Assembly: GCF_002078875.1 (NCBI RefSeq)
Contig: NC_034419.1
Location: 18,073,090 to 18,137,089 of the forward strand
DNA from: Numida meleagris
Lineage: Eukaryota; Chordata; Aves; Galliformes; Numididae
Direction of reading: 5' to 3'
Length of the DNA stretch: 64,000 nucleotides
The stretch's first letter is position 1. Each line of letters starts with the position of its first letter. The notes below the pieces were generated by a model, which saw only the letters and a program-made list of their open reading frames with translations, did no database searches and was not told the origin of the DNA. The translations under genes were made by a program, and so were the position numbers. Shown piece after piece: positions 11,276-23,316 of this stretch.

Positions 11276-14241
11276 ACTGGGAGTCCTTTAGCTTCTCCCT
11301 TAGCTGAGCTCATACATTCCCTGCCAAGCATCTTTCTGGAACCAAGGTGAGGAGGAAAAACTGCAGGCAGAATGGTTTCTGAAAGCATCGGCACAGTGGC
11401 ATCTGTATTAGCAAGAAACAGACTTATTTGTAACTAATTACTGTTCTTTGCAGCACTTTGTAAAATATTCAGCAGAAACCATTTAATTGGCTGGACCACT
11501 TTTCAGATTAAATAATTCTCAAATGGAAGTCCCATGAGGAGTTTATACAGCTCCTTAATTTTACAATGAGAAGAGTCCCCCTTTCATGAAAGAGCCTGAG
11601 TTTTATTTGTGCTAAAGCTACTTTACACCACTCTATAAAACAAGCTCAAATGGAAGTCATGTTATGCTCCTCGTTGTTGCTAGAAGTCTGACAAGGACAT
11701 TTGCATAAGTGAAAATCAGGGAGTTGTATATCTCTACTCTATTTAGGCCCCAGATCACAAATAATTTGCTGAAAAAATCAAAACCACTTGAAATAAAATG
11801 AGTTACTGGGCTGATAAAATACAATAAATGAACACAAATAGCGCCAGTATATTTTATTATTAATTATAATTTTCACATCTCACTAGGAAACCTAGTTTTC
11901 TATCTGTTACGCAGGCATATTAGAAGGCAAGTTCTCCCCTTCAAGCGTCTCTGTGTTAATTTTGTTGAGAGTTCTCAAATCTTGTGTTGCTGTGGAATAC
12001 GGTGCCAATTTAACTCCTGGTTAACCACCATCTAGAGACCTGCCAGCCACCAAAGGCATCCTTTCCACGAGCAGTGGCTGTGTTTGGGAGCCAGTGCTGC
12101 AGCCCTCATTGCCACTGGTTGTGCTCTCTCTGGATGGCGGTGGCTTGCCTCCTGCCAACGGAGCATGTGTTTTCTCAGACTTCAATGTAGGAGGGAAATT
12201 CAGAACTCATGAGTTTTGAATATTGTGCTGCCTGAAGGAAGCCTTGCCTCCATAGGGGGTTTCTGTGCAGAGAGCAGGCGTCTTTGTCCTCCACTTCCCC
12301 TTTTCCTGGGGATGGCTGGAAACCTGCTTAGAGAGAAATCTGTTTCTAGAAGATTCAGAAAAAGTGGTCAGATTACTGTTATTTTGCCTTCTAAAAATAG
12401 CTCTTGGACAGGAGAAACTAAAGCAGGTAGGAGAAATGAAGGCAACTCAGAGAGCATCCTGCATCTTCCTTACTCTCCTGGGTAGCTGCAGGCCTGAGCA
12501 TCGGTGGTTAAAAATAAATCCATCCCTGGGGTCTGGTTTGCAGGAATGTGCCTGTGCACACACGATCCTGTGGTACTTAACGTAAGATGGGAGAGAATCG
12601 TGCACTGGTGCAGAATAGCTTATGGAAGAGGAATTAAATACATGGAAAGGACAGTTAAAGTTGATCTGCCAGATTAACTCCTCTGAATTCTCCTTTGTTT
12701 CTTTTCCTTTGATTTTTAATATTTCAGTCCCAAGCGGAGCTCCTTGTCTGGCTCACTGTGGTAGTCTTCTAGAAAGGCAGGAGGAGACAACCTCCCCAAA
12801 TCGTAGTATTTGTTGAACTGCTCAAAGAAACAGGCAAGTGAAAGGACGTGATTTACATGTGACATTCAAGCAAATGATTTTGGTGGGGATTTGCTCATCT
12901 TTGAGACTTGTATGGCTTTCAAATAGTCCTCAGTTGCTAGCAGAGGTCAGGAGGAAAGAATTAAGAGAAGGAAAGGAAAAGTGGTAACTTAATGTCTGGT
13001 TTCCTGTTCCTGTGGTGATTGGGATTGATAACAAATGAGGGACATACGGGTGTTGTTTTCAGAAGCTGTATCCCCACTTGGACCGGGATGACCCGTGCAC
13101 TTGTCTACACAAACTTTATACCCTGGCTGTATTTTTTATTTTTAATTACTCATGTATTTCTCCCATCTGTTTTTCTTATTTCTTGTGCTTAGCTTTCTGA
13201 TCTTTAGGCTTTTCTGGTCCTGGGCTCAGTCTCAGTCTCCTCGTAATAGATATAGTAATGGACAGTCATTCAGCCTTTCATCTGTCATTAATGATGAATT
13301 ACACAGCCTACACTAGGTCATCAGCTGCTATAAATTGGCTTAGGAACACTGAAATCAATATACACCAACCAAGAATTGGATTCTGTGTATGTATTAGTAC
13401 CTCATTTTTTTTCAATCTTTTTGGCCATTTTGAACTTGCAGAGTCTTATGGAGTCCTGCAGATTTATTTCTGTTTTGTTTCTCATGTCATTCCCATAATT
13501 CTTCATTTTTCTTACTTATTTCTGATGTGTTACATCATCATTGGCTGTCATTTCATTTTGGAAAGCCTCTTAGGACATGATTTCTGGTCCAACTTTCCAG
13601 TGCCAACTTTTGCCTTTCAATTTATTACAAGGGACAAACTCATTCTAGATTCTTCTCTCTTGAAGAAACAAGAGAATACGTGGACATATTTCCTTAACCG
13701 CCTTGTTTAAAATGCCCCATCTTGTTTGTGATGGCCGGAAAGTAATAAAAGACAAAATGTTTATTTGGGTTTTTTTTTTTTAGACCCATGCTATCACTTT
13801 TTTTCTGCCCACCTGAGTACCATTTCCAGACAGCTCTATCACCTGTTTCTTTAGAACTATCCTTATGCAAGTGTCATATTTGAACATTTTTCTTTCACTT
13901 TATAGATCTAGCATATGAATTTTTTTTGCAACTCAGTTGAATTCTTAATCAACTTCCGTGTGATTTTTTTCTTTAGTACCAGATTTTTCTTCCTGAAAGA
14001 TTCCAGCCAAAGCCTGTACAATCGAGCTGCTCCTACTAGAGTCAAAATATTTCCAGTCCCATCATAGGCAAGAATTCTTCTTTGCTCAGTGCCACAGAAA
14101 TGAAATGAAGGACTTTTTCAAGAACACCACCGGCAGCCATTAAATTAAAAAAAATTAAACCTTGTCATTATCTTGAATAATGCAGCTATACCAGAAAATT
14201 TTCTAGCACAGAGCAGGTTTCATATCCTTATTTGAATTATT

Positions 14242-14451
14242 TTAATTATCGTGCTTGAAATCTTGTGTCACACTACTGTGTCTAGGTACAATCCCCAATG
14301 GGAGGCTGTCAAATTTCATTATATTAAGGCGACTCTCATTTGGTGGTTCAAACATATTTGCTACATGAACCAACCCTTGTGTATAACTCAAGATTAAGTC
14401 AAGAGCATGCCTGGTATTCTCTGAAATGAGCTGTTCAAAGGAGAGATTGAC
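14242..14451 (-). repeat. Possible decayed LINE endonuclease-like reading frame
   Basis: The minus strand holds a 69-codon frame bounded by stops and lacking an early Met. It includes FEQLISENTRHALDLILSYT followed by QGLV. That loosely resembles the LINE/CR1 endonuclease segment of the type TR-x-x-ALLDL-x-LTN-x-x-GLV. The following minus-strand DNA has further short frames. No catalytic residues can be demonstrated, and chance is possible. Confidence 0.25.
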
Positions 14452-16489
14452 CTAATTAGAAATGTCTCCCAAAGAGCAGCAGAGAACTACGTTCCTGGGA
14501 AACATAGGGCTCCTCCAGGTTTCACTGAGCTTTATTTTTAACCTAATACACTTGTTCTGTAGTCATCTGCAGCATAAATAGCTCTAGGGTGAAAGCTTAA
14601 CTAGTTTAAATAACTGGAAAGGTTGATTGGTGGGGCGAGCCCGCAGCTCGCAGGTGCCACACATGTATTGCAGTGGGTGGGCTGGCAGTGGCTCCTATGG
14701 TTCCAGCACCGCAGTCAGAATCTGCACAGTTACCTAGGGTAGGACTTTGTGTTTGTAACCTGCACCCTGTAAAAGAAAGACTGGATGGATATCAGTCTTT
14801 CACTGGCTTGAGTAAGAGCTTGCCTTAGTCGAGGCCTGTGACTGCCTGAAATATGGATAAGTTCTGAATTGAAATAAGGATAAAAACTGAATTTACTTTG
14901 CTCCCCAAAAGGATATATTTTTTCATTGTTTTTTCTTTTTCAATTGCTTACATTTATATTCTGTAGAGCCCACTGTGCCCTTTATGGGTTCCTTCTCTGC
15001 AGATTGCTTTTGGTTGTTTTGTCTGCCTTTTTTTTTTGTTGTCAAGTGGGAAATCAGTAAAACACTCAGCACCGCAAAAAAGGCAAATGGAGCTGTGTGG
15101 TTTTGTAGAGCTCCTTTCACAGTATCGTAAGACTTTCTTCAAAATTATGAATTAGATGCTCTTAGAATAATGAATATGTAAACTCATGAGTAATTTGCAA
15201 ATGTCCTTGAGCCAGTGATCCTGTGGAGTTGCGTGAGGTGTCTCAGCTCCATGGAATTGTTCAAGTTCTTACTTTAAATGACAGAGCTGACTTTCATCTT
15301 CCTACATTTAAACCCTTTCCTTTTCACATCACTTTAGATATAGATCATAAACAAGGTTAACACATTACAGGGCAGGAGGTGCAGTCAGAGATGCAGGCAC
15401 CACTCACCTCCCATTTTCACGTATTGCTCCTGCATTGTCATTACATTCGGTTTTCCTTTCTGCTTTTCTTGCAAGTCCCTTAGGGTATTTCTTGAGGCAG
15501 ATTTCAGATTCTGTGCAAAGTTCTTCGGCTTTCTGCTAAGCTTTGTTGTTTATAGTCACAGTGAGAAGGGAAGCATGCAAAGTGGTAGACATGGAATTAG
15601 GCACACATCTGTCACAGCCTGAAAAGAGTTTGGAAAGGCACTCTGAGTTTGTATATCCAGCTTCACCTAACAGCATAGACATATCAATATTTTAGTTACA
15701 GGCATACCAACTTTGTGTTCAACTTAACATTTTTGTACATTTTTTAATTTATCCTTTCAGGCCTTTTTTCTGACTCCTGTCTCTATTCAAAAGAGATGCA
15801 TAACTTTTTTGAGTTTTCTTGCGTTGTTTTTTTTTTTTTTCTGGACGTAATCTTATTTATTTTTTATCTTGATTACATGTGAGGAGGGATTAATCAGGTT
15901 CTTGGAGACCTCTGCTGGTAACACCTTCCTACTAAGCCTCTCAGATTTTCTTACTTCAGAGTAGGGTAAATGACAACTAAAAGGGCTGGATGGCCTTTAT
16001 GTTTAATATGACTTCCTGAAAAATATTTTAAGTAAACACAGGCTGGTGGTGTTTATGAAAGTAACAAAAGAAAGAGGTTTTGTTGTTTCCGAAAACAAGC
16101 GGTAATTTTGCATGCAGAGTCTAGCTAAATTTAAGCTGGATGTTAAAAAAAGACATTGAGCTCTGATGACAATAATATGTGAAATATAGCTAAAAATATC
16201 ATTGCGTAAGTGTCTGAAATCTTCCAGCACCAGTTTTACCAAGTTCTATCAAAATGTATCTCCAGGATCTGTTTTTGAAGATGTTCATTGCCATTCATGT
16301 AATTACTGGCTCCAGAGATTTTTTCAAACACGTGAAAGATATTCATGTGACAGTGCTCCATGGGCCAGGCCTGAATCTAACTCTTAAATGTGATGGTAAA
16401 GTAAGAAATATGTGGCTATTTGATGGTGCCCCGGGGAGCAGGTTGTTGTTAATAGACATGAAGCTTTATTCCTCGCTTTTGCATTGCAG

Positions 16490-16626
16490 CTCAGCCCAAC
16501 TGGATTCAGAAGATCAGTGATGTACACGCAGCCATTGAGGAAAACGTCTTCTGGGAGTGCCATGCCAGCGGGAGGCCGAAGCCCTCCTACCGCTGGCTGA
16601 AGGACGGTGAACCACTACTGCCGCAG
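16490..16626 (+). CDS. CNTN4: CNTN4 exon, N-terminal half of Ig4
   Basis: This 137-nt exon (phase 1 in, phase 0 out) encodes (A)[19 protein letters not shown], then [26 protein letters not shown]. The first Ig4 cysteine is in FWECHASG and the core Trp in YRWLKDGEP. Ig1-Ig4 of contactins fold into a horseshoe, so this exon contributes to the fourth arm that packs against Ig1. The acceptor is GCATTGCAG and the donor CAG|GTAGGC. It is followed by a 1.4-kb intron lying inside the Ig4 domain. Because it ends in phase 0 it cannot be skipped alone without shifting the frame (137 is not a multiple of 3). Confidence 0.96.
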
Positions 16627-18073
16627 GTAGGCGTTCTCATTCTGCTTGTTTTATGACTAATGGGGATGGAAGTGATGGCAGTGCTCTGAAATCCCCTTGC
16701 TCTGTAGGTGATTCCTTGTCGTGGTTGGTGGGTGCTTCTGTATGAGGTTGAGTTCCTGAGTTGGAGAGGAGGGAAGTGCCTCATTCTTTCTCTTGGGCAC
16801 GGGTTGGCTTCAGAGAGCTGTTAATGACACCTAGGATGCACAGCAGCTTTAAAGTTCCTCACAGATATGAAAGATCCACAAATCCAACAAATCTAAGTGT
16901 GGACACGTGTATGTGAAAAAGCGGGAATGGCCAAGTGGGACTGAGTTGCCCTGGATTCATTCTTCCAGCTTACAGTTTTGAGGCAAACTACAGCTGCTAA
17001 GCAAGCCTTAGCATTTCTCCTGGTCTCTAGCAGCATTCCCATTCCTCCTGTTCAGCTGTGTCCCTGTGTGAGTGACCAGGAGCCTGCCATTAGCAGGGAC
17101 AGAAAAAACTGCCTAGAGATGAGGGATTCATAGGAACAGGGCAGGTGCCTGTTCCTTGTACCATTGACGGGGAATCACTCAGTCCTGTGACTGCCTCAAT
17201 TATAACAACAACTAAAACAAATTACCAAGCATTGGCTTCACAGTAGCCTGCATTTTTTCCCTTCGCTTACTGTGAAAGAACATGGCTGCCCAGATTTGAT
17301 CAAACCCTGACAAAGATTGCACAAACATTAAATTTCCACCCTACGGCCAAGTAGAAAGCCAATAGCTCTTTATATTACTATTTTTTAATGATGAAACTCC
17401 TGGGGAGGGAGGGAACACTTTGCTGTACTTATTAAAATTGATAACGTGAGCTCCATATCCTTAGGCTGACAAATGATACTGTGGTCTTTTGTTCCACACA
17501 CTAATTTTACTTGCTTCACGCTGGTCACTAGCAGATGGTCTTGTACTTAAATCATGTTAGTGGCTGATACGAAGTGAAGGATCATTAAATTATTAACATC
17601 TATGTTGTTTTCAGTAAACTGCGGAGGATATAAAATATTTCCCATTGTAGCTAAGATGGCAACCAAGTAACCTTCATTGTCATATATACCTGTAGCATCA
17701 TTGTTTTAAATATTTTAAAGAATTAGGTTGGCTGCGATGTGTCACCATGGAAAAAAATGTATATTTTTTGATTCAGGTTTACCTGCTTGAAAAGGAGATT
17801 AATCTAAATGGTTTAGGTATTAAATCAATGAGAAGTCAAGGGAAAGTCCTTTGATTTAAATTGCATTTACCAACTACTGTATTGTTTTTTTTCCATTTAA
17901 GCTGACATAAATTTTGTTGGCAAACAAATAGAATGGAGCATGCAAATTCTTCCTGTTACTGCTGCCTTTCTTTGTCTACCTGGGCATGCAAAATGGCACA
18001 GCTCCTGCTGGGGTTATTTTCCAAGGAGGAATCTCCTTATTTACTTCTTTACTTGTTTCACTGTTTCCCACAG
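16627..18073 (+). other. Intron, 1,447 bp, inside Ig4
   Basis: This is a phase-0 intron. Its 3' third (about 17580-17900) is AT-rich with homeodomain-like TAAT motifs, including the palindrome AGATTAATCT at 17796-17805. No mobile element was recognised. Confidence 0.85.
17796..17805. promoter_or_regulatory. Candidate homeodomain palindrome AGATTAATCT
   Basis: This perfect 10-bp palindrome contains TAATCT on both strands, the half-site preferred by bicoid-class (OTX/PITX) homeodomains. It lies in an AT-rich block in the Ig4 intron. This is a motif match only. Confidence 0.25.
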
Positions 18074-18203
18074 GGCAGAGTTCGGATAGAGCAGGGCTCA
18101 CTGACCATAACGAATGTCAGCCTGTCGGATGCCGGCATGTATCAGTGTGTCGCGGAAAACAGACACGGCACCATTTTTGCCAGTGCAGAACTGAGTGTCA
18201 TAG
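18074..18203 (+). CDS. CNTN4: CNTN4 exon, C-terminal half of Ig4
   Basis: This 130-nt exon (phase 0 in, phase 1 out) encodes [39 protein letters not shown] and LSVI plus a split codon. The second Ig4 cysteine is in D-A-G-M-Y-Q-C. NVS is an N-glycosylation sequon placed just before the F strand, in the GSLTITNVS segment. The acceptor is TGTTTCCCACAG and the donor G|GTAAGT. Together with the preceding exon it makes a 267-nt unit with phase 1 on both sides, equal to 89 residues, the size of one Ig domain. Confidence 0.96.
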
Positions 18204-19001
18204 GTAAGTTTACTTTCCCGAGTGCTGCAAACCTTCCAAAACTGGCACAGCTTTAACCCAAAATGGTTTTGCTAAGTGTCAACGTCTGAAGTAGTACCAC
18301 TGAAAGTCTTGGACAAGTTGTTGTTTTTAAGTATGGCATGAAATGAAAGCTTGGGAAAGCGGATCGATAGAGAACAAATTTCTTTACATCATCTCATATT
18401 CTCATATTCATCTGGGTAACTGAGCATGGAGAGCTGGCAAGGCCACTCACTTCCTGCTAACCCAAGCGTTGCCCTCATTCAAAGCACCCTGGACTGTCCC
18501 AAGGAGATGTTGAAAACCCTTCTGTCTGAATAGACCTTTCACCATCCAAAATCACAATGCTTCAGTCCTTAAACCCTCACCAAGAAAAACAACTTCTGCC
18601 CTCCCTGTTTTGTGTTTGCCTGACCTAATCATCCCAGTTAATATCAGGAGATGCTCCTGTGAATTGAGTCCTCCAACAATTAGAATCAGACTTAACATGA
18701 AATCCAGAAGATGCATCTTTGAGTGAGAATGGAATTGAAGTCTCCAGATTCCTATTCTGTATCGAATTAGCAAGCTGTTCTCACTGCTTTCTTCAACAAA
18801 CCTAATGGGAAACTAATGGAGACAGCTCTGGGGGATGTTATTGATCTGTGTAAATGCCTGTCGGGAGGCAGTAAAGATGACAGAAACAGGTTCGTTTCAG
18901 TGGTGCCCAGTACCCAAATAAGAGCAATAGTCATGGACTGAAACATAGGAAATGCCATTTGAATATAGGAAAATCTTTATCTTACTGTTTCAAACATTAG
19001 T

Positions 19002-19140
19002 ACAGGTTGTTCAGAGAGATTGTGATATCTCCTTGGAGATACTTAGCACCCAACTGGACAGGATCCAGGGCATCCTGCTCGGGCTGAGCCCAGATGGAAC
19101 AGGGCCACCTCCCGCTAACTTCAGCCATCCTGTGATGCTG
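19002..19140 (+). repeat. CR1 LINE fragment (3' region)
   Basis: The + strand matches CR1 in sense orientation: ACAGGTTGTTCAGAGAG, CTTGGAGATACTTAGCACCC and ACTGGACAGGATCC, ending near TTCAGCCATCCTGTGATG. There is an internal loss in the stretch before the tail. It is older than the 9391 copy, judging by its divergence. Confidence 0.85.
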
Positions 19141-19666
19141 CACCTCACTCTGAAAGCTCGTGTATGAGTGACAGGCCTAGGAACCCGTAAGTCAAAATAG
19201 ATATGTAGCTTTGAATAGTTAAATCGAATTTGCAATTAAGAAACAGTGCTTCAGTTGTTTTCAAAGTGTATGTTCAATAGCATCATTCCCCACTTCATCC
19301 CGAAGAACAAAGCACAAGGTCTTTACCGATTATGGCATTTTCAGTATCAGTCATTTTTATCAGCAGCGATACAGCGAAAAAAAAGAAATCATTTGGAAGA
19401 TTGTCATTGTTGCTGTTCAAGAAAAGTACAATAATGTTCAATAAATCAGACTTTGCAGTGCTAAGATGTATTGGTTGTGTTACTCCGTGAAGGAAATTCA
19501 AGTAAGACCACTGATGCATTTCCTGTAGGAATGAACCTTTGCTGGGAGTGCTGATCTTCTCGCAAGGTAAAGGCAGTCAGTGCGTGCTGCCAGTGCCCAG
19601 TAGCCCCAGCAATGGGATTGGAGCTTGTCCTGAGAGTGTGGTCACTGACATTTTTGGATTGGAGGT

Positions 19667-19748
19667 TGAATCCTAGAATATCCCAGGTTGGAATGGACCC
19701 ATAAGGATCGGAGGGTCCAACTCCTGGCAGGAGTTGAGGACCAGGCCT
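19667..19748 (-). repeat. CR1 LINE fragment (3' end)
   Basis: The + strand reads as reverse-complement CR1: CCTAGAATATCCCAGGTTGG, ATGGACCCATAAGGATC and GGTCCAACTCCTGGC. It lies about 530 bp from an oppositely oriented CR1 piece. The subfamily differs from that of the 9391 copy, judging by the ATCCC and CCCATAAGGATC variants. Confidence 0.88.
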
Positions 19749-22341
19749 GCAATAGCAAGACAGCATCCTCACTGTACACTGAGCGCAGACAGAACCACCA
19801 CGCAGAAAGAGAAACTGAACATTGAGAATATATTTATAATTAATGTGATCTCCATATTCCCTGAGCCTTGGCAGTAAGAGGGACATCCCGGTGCAGGCCT
19901 CGTGTTGGCACGAAGAGCAAAGGCCTTGGGAAGCCTGTTCTCAAAAACCTGCCAGGTAGATGGCACGTGGCTGACTTCTCATCTGCATTACACACTTCTG
20001 TGTGCCAGAATGCTGTGCTGCAGAGTCACTTCTGTGGATTGGTGACTTAATTTGGCACATTATTAAAGGAAAATAGCATGTTTTCCTTTTTCACTGCAGT
20101 TTTCGAAGTAGGTCAATATTCTGAGTTCTCACTGAGAAATGTTGGCTTTTAAAGGAATCTTTCTGAGTATAAAAATGGTTATTTTACAAGGTCCTGAAGT
20201 TAAGCACTTGAAGTGATTAAACACCACTATTAGCAAGTGAGGCTTATAGCAAAATTAAGTGAAAAAGAGTGATGGAAAATTACTCACAGAGCTTTTCTCA
20301 GATTGATGCTTCTCTGTTATTGTTGTCAATTATATTGCCCAGAGTCTTGAGCTAAAACCAGAATCCTGTTGTGCTGGGCGTTGTAAAAACCTGTAGCAAG
20401 ATGCAGTCGCTGCCTGGAATAGTTTTCTGACTGAATGTTTAAAATAAAGCATGGAGTGAAAAAAGTGAAATGTAAATCCTCATCTTACAAGCAAGGTGTG
20501 GAGATATCAAGTACGTTATTGCTGAGGTGGCACAGAAAGGCTCTGGTAGTGCTGAAAACTGAGCCCAGAGATTTCTAAATTTCAGATTTTAAGTTCCTGT
20601 CTCAGCCCTAAGCATGTGTAGCTGCAGAACCGGCCCTTTTCCTGCCTTCCTACCCACAGCTTGTTATTTGCAGAGTTGGCTTATGTCATAAAATCCACAG
20701 ACCAGTAGCAGAAGCTGTTTCACAGTGTATCAGACCCAGACCGCAGTGTCTTGAGATTCCCAGTGATGTGTTGCTCCTTACAGATGATGCTCTCTGTGGC
20801 TGTGCTGAATACCTTGCATAATCAGAGTAGATTTTCCCTCTACCCTTTATATTTCTGTCATTTTGATCCCCTGATAACTGCTTTGTTCATCAGTCATCAC
20901 AGAACAAAACCCACGTTGCACACAATTCCTCTACCGCATGCAGGAGCAGGAGGGAAGTAGCCAATGACTTGTAAAGAAACAATCAAAACTGTGCCTTACA
21001 CTCATGGAAATCACTGGGTAGTTCAAAAATCTCTTTTGCCTATAAGTTTCAGACAATCATCTGAAAGCATTTCCAAAAAGTGATAGTGCATTACAATAAT
21101 ATGATCTAGTTAATGCTTCATCTGGTTCTGAGCACATTGGTGGGAAGTTGTTCTCAGGATGCTGCTTTCATTTTGAGATGTTTTACATATCCGGTGTCAT
21201 TTTTCAGACGGCTCTTTTATAGTTTTTAATAACGTATGGTTTCCTCTATGCTTAAATGAATCACTCCTCTATGATTAGGCACAGCAGACAGGGCACCTCA
21301 GAGATTAGTGAGCTCTGATTCGCATAAGGGGAAGACAGAAGACTTCTATTAGAACATAACGGCTGTCCCGTTGTCAGTGTGGGATTATTTTTTATTTCCA
21401 GCCCTTTTGCGGCAGAAATGATATTGAGAAGAACGGAGGCAAAAGAGATGCTGTAGGAAAAATGGATTTGCTTTCTGTCTCCCACGACAGCTTTTTGTCT
21501 CCCAGCTGCTCCAGGTGAACCTTAGATCCTTCTCCGGAGCACCAAGCAGATGCAGTGATGTAAACTTACACCTCACAGAGCGCAGCAAGAAAGAAAGTTG
21601 AGCAAACTGCTGCTGGCTCAGGGATGCGAGGACGCGGCAGGAGGCACGGGCTGCAGCACAAAGCTGTGCAAGGAGATGGGGAGAATGTGGGGAGCTGAAG
21701 GGCCTGGGCAGAGCTTTCTGCCACGAAGGCGCAGTGAGCAGGGCAGGAGCTGTTCATCAAACCATTACGCTGCCTCCCCTGATTTGCTTTGAGCTTTCTG
21801 TACTGAAAAAAGTAACTTTCCTATTTGATAGAAACAAAACCTTCTGGCCTTCCTTGGGGAGTCAGTCAAGAGGCAGCTGCCTCCGAGCTCTGCCTGTCAT
21901 TGGGTTCCATCAAATCAATCATGAACAGTCCTGGGGGGCCAGACAGCGTCCTCCCTGCCAGGCCTGCCTTGCGGCCATGCTGCAGCCTGTCTGCGTGGCT
22001 CTGCTGTTTGCTGTGGTGAAGTGCTTTGCACAAAGCAGAGGAACGTGCCCTGAAGGTGTTCAGGCAGATGATGGGAGATTTCTTTGTGCCCCGATGACAT
22101 TCCAAGCCTTGCCTTGTTTCGCTTGGTTCAGGACCTGGCTGTGCTAAGGTCTCTCCCCTTTATAGCATCAAAATAAAAGATCCTCTTTATGCAATGATTC
22201 TGAATTAAAAATATCAGATTTTAAGGCAGATCACTGAGCAATTACAGGTGAGAAGAATCCTTGGAATGTGGTCATGTCCCAAAGAGCCTGACTTCCTTTT
22301 TCAGAGGGAATTCTGATCCGTATCCACTTTTTCTCTTCCAG

Positions 22342-22492
22342 CTGTCGGGCCAGACTTTTCCAAAACGCTCCTGAAAAAGTTAACTCTTGTGAAAGTGGGC
22401 GGTGAAGTAATCATTGAGTGCAAGCCAAAAGCTTCTCCCAGACCTACTTACTCTTGGAAGAAAGGAAAAGACATCCTAAGAGAAAATGAGAG
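22342..22492 (+). CDS. CNTN4: CNTN4 exon, N-terminal half of Ig5
   Basis: This 151-nt exon (phase 1 in, phase 2 out) encodes (A)[38 protein letters not shown] and [12 protein letters not shown] with the last Arg codon split. The first Ig5 cysteine is in [11 protein letters not shown] and the core Trp in YSWKKGKD. The VGPDFS opening and the [15 protein letters not shown] strand agree with CNTN4 rather than with the ASAPDFS form recalled for CNTN3 and CNTN5. The acceptor is CTCTTCCAG and the donor AG|GTAATG. The other half of the domain lies 17.6 kb downstream, the largest intron in the window. Confidence 0.96.
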
Positions 22493-22945
22493 GTAATGTC
22501 TTACAGAAACTATTCCTTTCATTGGCTTGCTCCAACCCAGGGGCTTTCAGCAATGAAAACTAAATTTGTCATTAATAGCTTCCCAAAATTGACTTGCAAA
22601 TAAATGTGAAAACAGCCAGTGTTCAATCTCCAGGAGCTGGGGGTGAAATTTCTATTCCCATTGTGTTCATCCTCATCTCTGTGTACTATTGAAGCATCCC
22701 TGCCTGGAAGCTGATAAAGATACATTCTAAAAAGCAAATCTTTTGCCTTTGGATTGCTCTAAATAGCCATTGTTTTTCAAGAAAAAATTCCCAGGAGAGT
22801 ATTGCTGAAACCCTCCACTGCAAATTACACAATCCTGGTAAATTACTGAATGTGTCCTGCAAACAGGAGTTGTTTGGGGTTAGTAATTAATTTGGCAGTC
22901 GCAGTGCCTAACTTGGAGATGGCTTTTTTGGGCTGGCCAAATAAA

Positions 22946-22983
22946 AGAGATATATATCTCTATTTTTATATATATATATAAAT
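22946..22983. repeat. 16-bp AT palindrome followed by TA dinucleotide repeat
   Basis: AGAGATATATATCTCT (22946-22961) is a perfect palindrome. It is followed at once by T-rich sequence and a run of about nine TA units. This is probably a microsatellite with cruciform potential. Confidence 0.85.
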
Positions 22984-23239
22984 TAATTCAAAGGAGAGCA
23001 TTAGAAGGAAGTAAGTGCTTACCTTGTAAATCCACAGTCACTGCTTCAGTGATGGCAGTGATCCATTGCTGGCTGTGTTACCTGTCCTGCTCATGCAGCC
23101 TCTGAGGGAGAGACCTGTAGAGCTGTTGTGGTCACCTGCAAGCGTAATGTGCCTCTTTTATTGCAGTGCATTTGTGGGAAGAATCTTGTCCTGTGAGTAT
23201 AGACCAAAGAGGCAGGAAGTAGAGGAAATTTTTATTTTT

Positions 23240-23316
23240 AAAAGCTTAAACCTCTTAGAGTTGGAATTGGAAAGTCTAGTCTTGCTCCAGCCAACCTGCC
23301 TGTAATGGGCATTGAG
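23240..23316 (-). repeat. Possible very old CR1 fragment
   Basis: CTTAGAGTTGGAATTGGAAA, GTCTAGTCTTGCTCCAGCCA and ACCTGCCTGTAATGGGCA follow the order of a CR1 3' end in reverse complement, with heavy divergence. This was seen by eye only and could be chance. Confidence 0.35.

Larger units (their letters stand above)
8675..16489 (+). other. Intron, 7,815 bp, Ig3 to Ig4
   Basis: This phase-1 intron holds a minus-strand CR1 fragment at 9391-9533 and a pair of direct repeats at 11221-11275. A T/pyrimidine-rich stretch at about 13130-14000 is followed by a possible decayed LINE reading frame at 14242-14451. A 14-T run lies at 15827-15840. No gene was recognised. Confidence 0.85.
18204..22341 (+). 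other. Intron, 4,138 bp, Ig4 to Ig5
   Basis: This phase-1 intron contains two CR1 fragments in opposite orientation, at 19002-19140 (+) and 19667-19748 (-). The rest is unique sequence without recognisable genes. Confidence 0.85.

Noticed and set aside
13258..13710. 150-codon hydrophobic frame with apparent membrane-like stretches
   Set aside because: The hydrophobicity comes from T-rich DNA (Phe, Leu, Ile codons). No transporter or receptor motif is visible.
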